A stretch of 64,000 bases of DNA from Chionoecetes opilio (Eukaryota > Arthropoda > Malacostraca > Decapoda > Majidae), in assembly GCA_016584305.1 (NCBI GenBank), contig JACEEZ010020495.1:134001-198000 (forward strand). Reading direction: 5' to 3'. The notes beneath the pieces were generated by a model. The model ran no database searches, was not told where the DNA came from, and saw only the letters and a program-made list of their open reading frames with translations. Made by a program: the position numbers and the translations under genes. This document shows, in pieces, positions 47,697 to 59,287 of this stretch. Positions within the stretch are counted from its first letter, which is position 1; every line of letters begins with the position of its first letter.

Positions 47697-48352
47697 CAGT
47701 AAAAGCCTTATAACTTGGCACTGTATAACTCGGAATTTGATATAACTCGGCATGGCAAAGACAAGTTGTCGTTTTTTCTTTTTTCTTTTTTTTTCTTTTT
47801 TTTAAACCTATGCCTATAGCAGTGTAGGCAGTGAGCTCCATGGGTGGGATGGTAGGCCCTGGAGGCTCACTCGAGGGCTGTGATAGTTGGCCCTCGCCCG
47901 TGGTGGCGCAGGCAGGATTCTTATAGTGACGCCTGTGATTAGAGGCTCATGCCCCCTGTGTCCTCCCATGCACTCACAGTCAAAGGTAGAGTTAATGGAC
48001 AGGGCATAGTGTTGCAGTAATTAAGTGCTCAAGTGATGTAAAATTAGGTTGTACAGGTACAGTACACTCGATACAATACAGTACAGAGTTGTGATTATAA
48101 AGTGATTAAAGTGATACCAGTGTTAAAATGCGACTGAGTCCCCCTAACATCTTCTACATGTTACAACAAGGCTCCCCTCTCCTTGGATTACATGCCTGCT
48201 GCTACCCGTTCATTGGTAAGTGTAGTTTTTATGCTTTTACAGTACTGTATTTTTTTTTTTTTTTTTTTTTTTAAACCCATATCAGAGGAGGACATTGCAT
48301 AACTCGGCAAGGGCCAGAGCCCCTATCGTGCCGAGTTATAAGGCTTTTACTG
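47697..48352. mobile_element. Pogo-like MITE with TA TSD, inside the P transposase coding sequence
   Basis: Ends CAGTAAAAGCCTTATAACTT and AAGGCTTTTACTG are inverted, flanked by TA at 47695-47696 and 48353-48354. The subterminal motif ATAACTCGGCA is repeated near both ends. A T/A-rich homopolymer lies at each side of the interior (47773-47803, 48250-48273). It has no transposase and sits between FDSVH and LKCIRNNW of the host reading frame. Confidence 0.92.
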
Positions 48353-48354
48353 TA

Positions 48355-49360
48355 CATGTACAGAATCAAACATAAAGAACAAAGGTCTGTTACTCTGAGC
48401 AGGATGAGGATATACAACTGACAGCTTGGGAGGCTTGGCAAAATATGATAATGCTTTTCCGTTGATAGCATTGTTGTCTGTAATAACACAACAGACACTG
48501 AAGCCTATATCCTCTAACCCTAAAATCACCCGTTTTATGAGTTCATGCAAGAGTTCAGCCTTCATGCATTTTGTTGGTACTATGTGACAAACATCTTTAA
48601 ATTTTGATTCAATACTACTTATCATGAATACAAAAGCACTAGTTGCAGCTGCAAAACTGTTGAATGCTGGACCAACAACATTCCCACCTTTATAGTCAAA
48701 ATATGGCTTTATGTGAATTTCATGTACCATTAATAGTACTGTTTTGTCTACTACATGCAGTAATTTGAATTTGTTTCTAATGTACGATAAGAAATTATCG
48801 TCATGCTGCTCAGCACCAGGACTGCAGGTATTTGACCCAAAAATCCTTTTAATGGTGCAGTATCCTGGCATAATAAAAAATGTCTTTTCTCTGAGAAGTC
48901 TGTAGCCTTGAGGAGAGCAGTTGTATAAAAGAGATGAAAATATCAAAAATTCTGCTGAATAATGTAACTTCTTCAGGGTCATCAAGTATAGCTGTTCACA
49001 TACAAACTTCAGAAGGGCCAGATGCTGAAAAGATTCATCCTTTATAATAGTTAGCAAAAAGAGAACTAGCTGTATTAGAGTGGTTGCACTGCATGAATTA
49101 GCTGCATGGTTTTCTGAATCAAACTGTTTAACATTTTGCAACAATTCATCAAGATTGTTTGTGTCATCTATAGTGGAAGGAATCTTATATTTTCCAGGCT
49201 TATGCACTTCTGCATCTTTCAAGAACACTTGGACTGCACAGGTTGGCTTAACAACCACAGAGAACAGTATCCTTGGGTATGGTGACTCTACTACTCGACA
49301 AATTAAAAGAGAATCATGTTTTCTAATTACAGTCCAGTAAGTTTCATCTATGAATTTGGT
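48355..49360 (-). pseudogene. P-type transposase exon 2, RNase H-like body
   Basis: Same frame as the THAP part, after the double stop. P-element/THAP9-type landmarks: YWTVIRKHDSLLICRVV, EFLIFSSLLYNCSPQGYRLL, then VDKTVLLMVHEIHIKPYFDY, where relatives have an LxxDExxIK box. The presumed first catalytic Asp is thus His. The second acidic site, CVITDNNAINGK, is present. The protein reaches FDSVH and is broken there by a pogo-like MITE with a TA duplication. Confidence 0.82.
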
Positions 49361-49666
49361 TTATTACTCCAGTTCATCAACATCATGAAATTTCCTCTCT
49401 CTCCTATACTGGTCTTCATCAGCAACACTCTCCAGCAAAGCTTTTCTTATTGCTATATCTTCTTTTATTTCTTTCCTTGAGTCAGGTGTTGGTCTTGAGT
49501 GTTTGTGTGTTGATAAGTATGTAGGGCAGTTGGGCAGAATACTTGGAACAGCCTCAGGATGCAGAACGGGTTTCTTCAGTGGCGCAGTCACTCTTATCCC
49601 TGTTTGTGCATCTGTTGCCGAGGCCTCCCGCCTGAAGTCGCCCTCTGTGAAATGCCGCTCACATAC
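49361..49666 (-). pseudogene. P-type transposase exon 2, first part: C-terminal half of THAP domain
   Basis: Follows the acceptor TGCAG| (AG at 49667-49668). It begins VCERHFTEGDF, giving the C-x2-H zinc pair, and continues to the AVPSILP box that closes THAP domains. Joining in phase 0 to exon 1 yields a complete C2CH THAP domain. A charged, probably coiled segment (KEIKEDIAIRKALLESV) follows. The frame then meets two tandem TAA stops (49361-49366), after which the same reading frame continues with transposase sequence. Confidence 0.82.
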
Positions 49667-49805
49667 CTGCAGCATATGCTTAGTTTTAATTTGGATGTAG
49701 CAAAGAATGATATGCATACAGATGTATTAGTCCAGGGTTCTTCAAAGTGCATTTATATAATTATAATTATATAAATAATATGTGAAATGCATTAATAAGA
49801 GAGAG

Positions 49806-49836
49806 AAATATCTATATCTATCTATCTATCTATCTA

Positions 49837-49914
<78 letters not shown>
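49806..49914. repeat. TCTA then TA microsatellite
   Basis: TCTA repeats (about 49810-49841) followed by a TA run to 49914. The pogo-like element at 49915 begins at its end. Confidence 0.93.
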
Positions 49915-49917
<3 letters not shown>

Positions 49918-51674
49918 GGAGGTCCCGAAGATACGAGCAGTTAGGTTCCACCTGGCATACTCGTAAAGCAAAATCTCGTATAACGAAACACATAACTAAT
50001 GGTAAAATATAGGTTTGGTTCCAGGACCCCATCAATAAAAAAATAAAAAATAAACTTTTTTCAAGCTAAAATAAACTATAGAAAACACAACAAACTCTCA
50101 AACTCTCAAATATAGGGCTCTATATACCACACCACCGCACCACCACACAAAACACAGTGAATTAAGAGTGTGACAGCACAGTAGGACAGAGCACAAATAA
50201 GTCACAATAAGCACATTAAGTAAACCAACAAATCACTAAAATCGACTCACAAGGCACAATACATACAAGCAACAAAGACGTTGTATGTACTCTACGGGAC
50301 GCCGCGTGATACACTAGACTCGAGAGGGTACGGTAGGTAAGGGACAAGGGAGGGGTGCGCAGACCTCTTCCACTGCCCACAAACTCGTCTCTGCGCATCT
50401 GAATCATTGTACATCGTCCAGCTGGGGGGAAGCCACGAAGCACTTTATCACCTTTTTTTTGGTAGGAAGTCCGACGTCGGTTGTAACAGGAATCCACAGT
50501 GCGGCAAAGTCGTAGGTTTGGTTGTAAACGTGCACACTGGCCAACGACTGCTCGAGACTGGTATTAGCAGAGGTAGGGAGTCTCCAGGCTCGCTTATTAT
50601 TGCTTGGTATGCTATGAAATATCATTTCTCTAGGTGAATGTAGACATATGATTGCATTTGGATGGATATTAGTCATATATATGAGTAAAGAGATGAAATA
50701 CAAGCAAGGGTCTCATCCACGTCTGGCAGCGCGGCCTTCGGCAGCAGCAGCAGCAGCAGCATGAAGCCCGTGAGGTGGATATCAACACCAAGGGAGATAG
50801 ATGTCTTTGGTAATATTTAGTAGGGGTGAGAGAACCCCTTGAGGAATCCTATGATCCCTGGTGATATCCTATGGTGCTATCACATGCGTGGGAGCTGACC
50901 TGACTTCTTCAGGAAGGCACAGGTAGCTACAGCTGATCACGGGGTGTTGTGTGGGCGGCGGAAATCGGCCGTCGCCCACCAGCGGAGATTTCCTTGGTAA
51001 TTATTTAGTAGGGGAGCGAGGACCTTTTGAGGAATCCTATGATCACTGGTGAAATGCTATGGTGCTATCACAGGCATAGGAGCTGACTGTCTTCTTCAGG
51101 AAGGCACAGGTGAGGCAGATGACAGCGGATTTTGACTCAAAACTTTTGAGAGGCGGCGGGCGCCACCTCCGCCACGGTAGGTTTGGGCAGGCTTAAACGT
51201 CTTATTACTCGTTATTATACAATTTAGTTATTATGGTGAGATGTTATATACACGTGTCATTATCTAAATCAATGTAGCACCGTGTGTCACCCTAAATAAG
51301 GGTGATTTAAAGATGTTATGATAAGGTGACTGCTGGCGGGGCAGTGAGTGACGGAGAAATTCTTGCCGCGGGGCCGCCCCATAACAAATATTCACTATTT
51401 TATCCCACATTGTCGTACCGAGCCACCAGAATTATCATATTTTCAGATTGATTATCGTACAACCTTAGGTAAAATCATATAGTCAGTAAATGACTTTATA
51501 ATTTTAGTAAATAACTTTTAATTTACTTTAGTAAATAACTTGGTAATTTTATTCACACCAGTTTGAATGTCGTAGCATTGGATTTTCGATCTCGTATATT
51601 GAAAATAGACCCTAATTTACACATCTCGTAGCATCGGATTCTTGTATATCGAATGCTCGTATAACGGGACCTCC

Positions 51675-51677
<3 letters not shown>
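49915..51677. mobile_element. Pogo-like non-autonomous element, long copy
   Basis: The ends CAGGGAGGTCCCGAAGATAC and CGGGACCTCCCTG are inverted. The same ends and subterminal sequence occur in the 880-bp copy at 52222-53101. It is bordered by TA-rich microsatellites on both sides, so the exact TSD is ambiguous on the right (TG before TA). Inside are a GCA repeat (50741-50761) and a 190-bp tandem duplication (about 50791-51120). No transposase seen. Confidence 0.85.
50791..51120. repeat. Tandem duplication, period about 190 bp
   Basis: TTGAGGAATCCTATGATC and TTCTTCAGGAAGGCACAGGT each occur twice about 190 bp apart, within the long pogo-like copy. The short copy instead carries a different, 107-bp array. 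Confidence 0.85.
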
Positions 51678-51678
<1 letters not shown>

Positions 51679-51741
<63 letters not shown>

Positions 51742-51779
51742 TATATATATATATAATATATATATTTATATATATATAT
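51679..51779. repeat. TA microsatellite
   Basis: TA run with a few AATATATT interruptions, right after the long pogo-like element. Confidence 0.92.
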
Positions 51780-52219
51780 GCCGATGGGAGAAGGCAGGAT
51801 ACGCACTATATGACGCATAATCTTCACTCCCCAATCAATCAATACTATTTTTCTCCACTTGCGTAGTTTCAATTTGCACAGTACTTCTATATATATTTTT
51901 TAATACTTTTAATAGATTAAATTTACATTGACACAATCAAACAAGTGCAATTAATTTTAATCCATAGATCCATGTATGTATATATGTAATGTATGCACAT
52001 TTATATGCATATGTATGTATGTATGTATGTAATTGTAAAACAAATAGCATCAGAGAGAGAAAGCATCAACAGACGTATAATAGGGTCGTGAATGTAATAC
52101 ATAAAATATAACTGGGTCGCGATGAAAAAAGTTTGAAGAACACTGTATTAGTCGAATATAAGAACATAAGAGTATTTGTCTTGTGACAGATTGTTAATGA
52201 ATGAAATATTGAAATACAG
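51780..52219. other. Spacer between pogo-like copies; small GTAT repeat
   Basis: AT-rich, with a GTAT tetranucleotide repeat at about 52011-52031. Nothing else recognised. Confidence 0.5.
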
Positions 52220-52221
52220 TA

Positions 52222-53101
52222 CAGGGAGGTCCCGAAGATACGAGCAGTTAGGTTCCACCTGGCATACTCGTAAAGCAAAATCTCGTATAACGAAACACAT
52301 AACTAATGGTAAAATATAGGTTTGGTTCCAGGACCCCTTCAATTAAAAAAAACAAAAAACAACAACATGTTTTTCAAGCTAAAATAAACTGTAGCAAACA
52401 CAACAAACACACAGCGTCTATATTACCCACACTGTACTACGTATTCTGTAGAAAAAGCATTCTGAAAGAGAAAATAGCACACAAAATAACATAACTGCAC
52501 ATTAATTAAACATAACATGCATAACAAGCAAAAAAGACGTTATAATGTATGGGACGCCGTGTGATACAAGAGAAGGTAGTGTAGAGGTCCCAAGGTTGGG
52601 GCCGCACACCTTCTAATTACCCCTAAAGGTTAGGCCGCGTCATATGCTTAATTACCCTTCAGGTCACGCCTTGCTAGGGGTGACCTGACTGCGGTCCCAA
52701 GGTTGGAGCCGCACACCTGGCTATTTACCCCTAAATGTCAGGCCGCGCCATATGCTTAATTACCCTCCAGGTCACGGCTTGCTAGGGGTGACCTGACTGC
52801 AGTCCCAAGGTTGGGGCCGCACACCTGCTAATTACCCCTAAATGTCAGGCCGCGCCATATGCTTAATTACCCTTCAGGTCACGGCTTGCTAGGGGTGACC
52901 TCACTGGGGTCAACCAAATCCCCTTTTGTCCAGCCCGAGAGTGGTAGGGCACGCATTTTTAACTTGATAATTTTACTCACCCCAGTTTGAATGTCGTATC
53001 ATTGGATTTTTTATCTCATATATTGAAAATAGACCCTAATTTACACATCTCGTATCATCGGATTATCGTATACCGAATGCTCGTATAACGGGACCTCCCT
53101 G
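52222..53101. mobile_element. Pogo-like non-autonomous element, short copy with exact TA TSD
   Basis: CAGGGAGGTCCCG starts at 52222 after TA (52220-52221), and CGGGACCTCCCTG ends at 53101 before TA (53102-53103). The first about 180 bp and last about 140 bp match the 49915-51677 copy closely; the middle differs, holding a three-unit tandem array. Confidence 0.93.
52587..52909. repeat. Three tandem units of 107-108 bp
   Basis: Units start at 52587, 52694 and 52802 with GTCCCAAGGTTGGGGCCGCA and contain ATATGCTTAATTACC and GCTAGGGGTGACCTGACTG. Only a few substitutions separate them. Confidence 0.92.
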
Positions 53102-53832
53102 TATAGGCCTATACCGGTTCACGCGGACACTTTTTTGGGCAACTTTTTTTGCAGCAATCCGATATCACAACTTAAGACTGCCTTTTGTCAACTCGGAGCA
53201 GCCCGCAGAGTCTGTTTCTTGCAGCCGGCAAGATGGGAGTTTTACGACTGCCTAGCATATATGTCTCCTGCTGATGAGGTGACTTCCAGAGTTTAGCAGG
53301 TCATGTCTTACATAACCCAATGTAAATTATTGATATGTGATGCAGAAGTGCAGTTATTGTTCTACTAGTTATTGTACTTTTTGTTCTACCCTGGTTAATA
53401 GCCGTAAGGACTTATCCTACCTACTCCATCCGTGAGGATGTCATAATCTGACATCTGCATCTGCATCCACATTCGCTATTTTTTAGAATATGATATTCGC
53501 ATCTGCATCCGCAAAATATGTAAGTATGACATAAGCATACGCATCCACATCCGCGGATCTCTTAAATCTGACATCCGATACATCTGGCAGACAGTAAAAT
53601 CTTTACAAACACCATCAAAACATGTTTCAACAACATATTAACAAGTGGAACTGTACCTCAAAAATGGAAATGATCAAAAACCATAATTATAGACAAAGAG
53701 AACAAACCTACAGTAAGTGATCTACGTTCTACGACACATCGCCCAGCTCAACTCTTCCTACAAATTGTTTATGGCCATACTGAAAAGCAAAATAGACAAT
53801 CACATGCACAAAAACCAACAAGATATGCATAT

Positions 53833-54420
53833 ATAATGAACTACAAGCTGGATTTACCAAGAAAAGACGCATCGAAGACAACCTGTTTCTTTTAAACTAC
53901 TGCATCGAAGTCTTTTAAGATGAAGAGACCATTAATAACCATTGCTATAGATTTCAAGAAAGCCTTTGACAGTGTGAAAAGAAAGCCCCTAATAGAATGC
54001 CTAAAAAAGTTCAGGGAACATCCACACATAATTGACGTCATAAGTGACATATAGCTAAATGACAAGACCATCCTGTATCTAAACAATGAGATCATAACAA
54101 ACATGGATGTCACCAGCGGAATAAGGCAAGGTTGCAATGGTTCAACATCACTGTTCTTAATGATAGCATATATCATCATCCTACACCTGAACCAAACAAA
54201 TATTGGATTTAAAGATGAGATATGCTTTATCCCTGCCTTGTTTTATGGAGATGATGGCCTTATTTTAGCACAAAGTGAAGATGCCCTAAACTTGACATTG
54301 ACACTCATCGAAGCAGCAAAAGCAATTGGCCTTGAAATAAATAAAGACAAAAGCCATATAATGATTTACAACCATGAAACAGCTCTTGATAATAATCTCT
54401 GTGATATCAAAAAAACATAG
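53833..54420 (+). pseudogene. LINE reverse transcriptase domain (plus strand)
   Basis: Motifs over two frames: QAGFTKKRRIEDNL; after a shift, PLITIAIDFKKAFDSVKR (motif A Asp); then DVTSGIRQGCNGSTSLFLM and ALFYGDDGLILAQS (YGDD box intact). AIGLEINKDKSHIMIYNH follows. An in-frame stop lies before the GIRQGC frame (TAG near 54052). The frame ends at IKKT and the next segment continues at 54443. Confidence 0.85.
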
Positions 54421-54442
54421 GAAATAATTTCAAATAAAATAC

Positions 54443-55319
54443 TTGGGGATAAATATCACCAACAAAAGAAGATGCTTTGACCAATTCAAGAAAGAAACCA
54501 TAAAGGAAGCCCAGAGGTTGAGCAATGTAACAGCAGCAGTAGTGGCAAAAAGCACCAACAGGCTCCTCATTGGGAAAACATACTGGAAACAAGTGGTGTT
54601 ACCCAAGCTTCTCTACTGTCAAGGCAGCATACCATACAACAACAACAACCTAGAAAAACTCCAAACAACGGAGAACAAAGCTTTCAGAACAATACTACGA
54701 GCCCCCAAATACACACCAAACAGTTTCCTTAAAGGAGAAATTGGATCATCTTTGATGAAAACCAGAGATGCAAAAGCTAAACTCTCCTACATAAGATACA
54801 TTATGGCCCACTCCACAAATGATCTACTGAAACGATTTTTGCTACAAAGACTAGAAAATGGGAGAGATTACTGGACCAAAACAGTCAACAGTTATTTAAA
54901 AGAGCATAATACCAACATATACCAACTTGGTATAGTACACAACACGAAATAACTGACATTTAAAAGAGCATGATACCAAGAAATGGAAAGCAGAACTACT
55001 TGAAAGAGACACTTAGACTTTACAGAACATACAAAACACACATAAAAGAAATAGACTTTTATGATAATGATGAATCCACTACAACTTTGATAAGATGCAG
55101 AAGCAACACACTGAAACTAAACTAAACTACAGGAACAGACACACCCTCGGGAACACAGCATGCACGACATGTAACACTGGACTGCAGGAAACTTTAGAAC
55201 ACTTCCTATTACAGTGCGAGGAATATAAAGAAAGACATAAGGAAAAACTTACACTTTCTACAAGACAACACACTGACAAATGCTTAAAAACTTGCAACAT
55301 TTTTAATCCTAGCAGATGA
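54443..55319 (+). pseudogene. LINE thumb and C-terminal region (plus strand)
   Basis: GINITNKRRCFDQFKKETIK, then TYWKQVVLPKLLYCQGSIPY and FRTILRAPKYTP (thumb-like). After a break, CTTCNTGLQETLEHFLLQC at about 55158-55214 gives a C-x2-C-x8-H-x4-C type box. Consistent with the ORF2 C-terminus of the same LINE. Confidence 0.75.
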
Positions 55320-56123
55320 ACAGGATGCAGATATGAAGAAACAAACTTTGTTACTGATGTGGAAAACAAAGAAACAGCAAGAACATTGATTAGCAAGAAA
55401 GCCAAGACATTTCACAAGAACATTCACAAGTATAAGCACAAAACGGGGTGATCAAGCAACAAACACCACAACACTTCAAGAACCAGAAAAAAATCACCGA
55501 TACTAAGGTGTTACCCCCACACTTCATCGACATCTCTAGTATGGATACCAATGGATAATTATGTAAAGTGTAATTACTTTTATATTACCATTCTTTCAGA
55601 GGCTGCTGGGCACTCGTGGAGAATGTGGGTCCTGGTTTTGTGAGGTAATACTAAAAGTCGTGGACATTCGTGGACATATCGTGGACAGAAAAAATGGGTG
55701 AGGGTGGTGGTAGAGGCGTAATATATGGCTACATTTTGTGTCAAGAGGTGTTAAATATTGCTCAGAAGACAATTAGTTCCTTGAAAAATACTGCTTATAA
55801 AATGTGTCCTCGATTCATTATATAGCGGAATGCGCGCACTGGTCGCGGCCATTCGTGGACAAGTTCGGTCCACGACCGCTGGGCGGCAGCACGGATCATA
55901 GCGGTTCGTGGACGAGCTATTCATCATGACGTCCAATGTTTAACTAATCATGAGTGAAATAATTCAATGAGTGAAATATAAGCTTAGCCAAGGTACAATA
56001 TTTAGAAATTGGAAATATAGAAGTTAAGACCAGTACAACTCTTGAAAGCTTTTTTTAATTTATGTTTTATTTCATTTGTAAGTCATTACCGAAAAATATA
56101 TAAATATAAATATATATATACAG

Positions 56124-56236
<113 letters not shown>

Positions 56237-56781
56237 CAATATTATAAAGACAAAATAAATATGACTTGATTGAATTTTACGGCATATCTTTATTATTGCA
56301 CACCATGTCAAACTAATTGTACATGAGCTATGTATTGGCGCCTGCCTGCACCCATCTAGCGACAGACAATGATCGAGTGAACATGAAGTGCTGCCGCCTA
56401 TGGGCCGTGGACCGAACTTGTCCACGAATGGCCGCGGCCAGTGCGCGCATTGACACATTTTATAAGCAGCATTTTTCAAGGAACTAATTGTCTTCTGAGC
56501 AATATTTAACACCTCTTGACACAAAATGTAGCAATATATTACGCCTCTATCCGCCACCTTCACCCATTTTTTCTGTCCACGATATGTCCACGACTTTTAG
56601 TATTACCCGGTTTTGTGCGGAATGTTGTCAATGCGCGAAATCCTGTAGACCCCTCCATATTTCACTGGTTTTACAGCTTAACTGCTGCCCTGATACATGT
56701 TAATGTCAACATTGAGGCACTAGCATTCCATAAGAACACTTATAAGGATACATAGTTACTGAAAAGCTTAAAATATCCATA

Positions 56782-56811
56782 AAGAACCATACTTATATAA
56801 GTATGGTTCTT
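56782..56811. repeat. Perfect 30-bp palindrome
   Basis: AAGAACCATACTTAT followed directly by its reverse complement. Confidence 0.95.
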
Positions 56812-57356
56812 ATCAAGTATAACTATTATGATTTGTCTGGATACCATTGCATCTAACTGTTCTCATAAAATAATATGTATCTGAGAGTACCCTGTAACAT
56901 GTTTCAGGGCAGCAGTAAACTTAAAAAAACATGCAAATCATAGTGAAAAAGCTTAACTTTCTCGTAGCTAGGTTCCCTAAGTATATTCTTTGATTTACAT
57001 GTTTTACAGCATTACTGCTGCCCTAAAGCATGTTACAGAGTACTCTGAGGTACATATTGTTTTATGAGATTAGTTAGATGCACTGGTATTCAGACAAAAG
57101 ATATTTGAACCTGAAACCTAACCTGAAAAGGCTTTACTTTTTATGTGAATATTTTAGTCTTTTGAGTAACTATTATTACTTGTAAGTGTTCTCATGGAAA
57201 GCTAGTGCCTCTATGTGGCTTGTAACATGGGTTATAATGGACGAGAGTTTCGCGGTCGTTTTCAGAGACACCGACTATTTTTTCTTGGCCTACAATAGGT
57301 GCTTGTTCTAATGGAGATAAGTTTTATTTTGCACAAACCAAACCAAACCAAACCAA

Positions 57357-57472
57357 ATAAAAAAAAAAAAAAAAAAAAGTATACTTTGTCGTTAAGGTTA
57401 GGTTAGGTTTCATTAAAACCTATAAGGTTAGGTTAGGTTTCATTAAAACCTTTAAGGTTAGGTTAGGTTTAA
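57357..57472. repeat. Poly-A and three TTAGG-containing 30-bp units
   Basis: After an A run, AAGGTTAGGTTAGGTTT is repeated three times with TCATTAAAACC spacers. It forms the loop of the innermost inverted repeat of the foldback. Confidence 0.9.
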
Positions 57473-57922
57473 ATTGTTTTCATTTTTTGTTTTTTTGTTT
57501 TTTTTGTGCAAAATAAAACTACCTCCATTAGAACAAGCACCTATTGTAGGCCAAGAAAAAATAGTCGGTGTCTCTGAAAACGACCGCAAAACTCTCGTCC
57601 ATTATTACCGTAACATGTATCAGGGCAGCAGTTTTAAAAAGTCGCAAAAGCAGTGAAATAAGAGAGATGAATGGAGGGGTCTACAGGATTTCGCACAACA
57701 CCTACATTCGGGACCCACATTCTCCACGAGTGCCAGCTGCTAATCTTCATTAGTTCAAAAACATAGTCAGCCAAAGCAGCCTGATCCCACTAGCTGTGAC
57801 GGAGGTTAATTATGAACGTAACACAACACAAATGATAATTCTCAAAATATTAGTAATATTTTCTGTGACAAGGCGTCCGCCATTTTTAATGCTACACACA
57901 TTTCGTTTTGTATGCCTTATAA

Positions 57923-58321
57923 AAGCCTCTTCCATTTGTGACATTTCAAGAACCAGTTCACGGAACCCAAGAATTCAGGCGTTCCATTTGGGCACGAAAA
58001 CCTGGGTCCGAGGCAAAGCGCGTAGTGACTCAGCAAAACCCGTGAACTTTCTCTACTCACATTGAGAGGTGGGTAGCTTGGGTAGAGTTTTCAGTTCATA
58101 ACAAACAATGGTCGCCTTGGGCCCTATTTCTCTTATCGTGAAGGGTTTTCCGCATGCACGAGTCGGAGAGGATGTCAGACGGCATAAAAGAGGCATACAT
58201 GGCTGGTGGAGGCCATGCGTTCCTGGGATCTTAAACTTGATATGATCCCTTCACATAACAGCTAGCTGAGTTATATCTCGTTATCTCTCTCTCTCTCTCG
58301 TTATCTCTTTCTCTCTCGTTA

Positions 58322-58352
<31 letters not shown>

Positions 58353-58391
58353 CTCTCTCTCTCATTATCTCTCTCTTTCTCGTTATCTCTC

Positions 58392-58490
<99 letters not shown>

Positions 58491-58492
58491 CT

Positions 58493-58529
<37 letters not shown>

Positions 58530-58682
58530 CTCTCTCTCTCTCTCTCTCTCTTAAATTGCCTCGCTAGCTGAGTATGTTTGTAAACAAAAAACGGGGTTTT
58601 TGCGTTCCATTTGTGACATGCGAACCCAACCCTGAACTGAAAGAACTGGTTCATGCAACTTGGGCACAAATGGAAGAGGCCT
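57923..58682. mobile_element. Foldback element around a CT microsatellite
   Basis: AAAGCCTCTTCCATTTGTG at 57923 is mirrored by CACAAATGGAAGAGGCCTTT ending at 58682. The inverted similarity continues about 70 bp (GAACCAGTTCA / TGAACTGAAAGAACTGGTTC). The middle is dominated by the CT/CGTTAT array. No coding signal. Confidence 0.72.
58275..58552. repeat. CT microsatellite with CGTTAT interruptions
   Basis: TCTC runs separated repeatedly by CGTTAT, suggesting a higher-order array built from a TCTCTCGTTA unit. Confidence 0.95.
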
Positions 58683-58770
58683 TTAGTATGATAGATATGC
58701 TAGACTTACCGTCTCACTTCTTTCATTATTAGCTAATAAAGCTTATACTACAAAGATCATATAGACTCAC

Positions 58771-58923
58771 CTTGGTACTGGCCGTGGGTGTAAAGTTGTC
58801 CCTTTTGATTAATCTCAGCCACTGGCCAGCGAGCACTCTGTCTCTTGAAAAAGAGAATACACTCACTCTGGGGCCTTTTCTGTAGTTCCCATTGCAATAT
58901 GGCACACAGCACATGAACGGCAT
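58771..58923 (-). pseudogene. P-type transposase exon 1: N-terminal half of THAP domain
   Basis: Minus-strand exon of 51 codons starting MPFMCCVPYCNGNY (THAP proteins typically start MPxxC with the first zinc ligands here). GPRVSVFSFSRD, WLRLIKRDNFTPTASTK follow. It ends exactly at AAG|GTGAGT (donor GT at 58769-58770), phase 0. It supplies the first Cys pair and the conserved Trp of the DNA-binding domain. The remaining zinc ligands are in exon 2, 9.1 kb away. Confidence 0.82.
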
Positions 58924-59140
58924 CTTGCTGGTAACTTGGAAAAATAGCACCTGCCGAAACAAAAGAAAAAATTATACATGTACGCCACATACACGTCCTG
59001 ACCGCCTCTGAATGAAGAACACAACAGATTGGGCGACTTGGCGGGAGTCTGGGTGGCGCGCGGGATCTACATGCTGTGACGTCACAGCCTTTCACCAGGC
59101 GATGCATCAGGCCTTCTCTCTCGGTGGCCACGCTATAACC

Positions 59141-59285
59141 CCTTAACTGCCACGCGACAGTAAAGGTTGTTTCAAAACATCCTGCCCTGCCTTTACCTAA
59201 CCATATGTCACATATCATAGTATTTTGCTTCTAAGCATTTCAAATAAGGCCAAATTTCACTAACGAATCATGTGCGTAGTTGTGA
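59141..59285. other. No feature recognised
   Basis: Short flank between the P-type element and the next pogo element. Confidence 0.5.
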
Positions 59286-59287
59286 TA

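Larger units (their letters stand above)
53600..55440 (+). mobile_element. Decayed plus-strand LINE in the P intron
   Basis: Recognisable from the RT fingers (QAGFTKKRRIEDNLFLLNYC, about 53833) through the catalytic domain to a C-terminal Cys-His box near 55160. Several frameshifts and stops. No endonuclease was found upstream and no clear tail, so both ends are approximate. Clade uncertain. Confidence 0.75.

Noticed and set aside
47697..48352. MITE as a functional intron of the P transposase
   Set aside because: Its edges are CAG...CTG with TA duplication, without GT-AG borders on the transposase strand.
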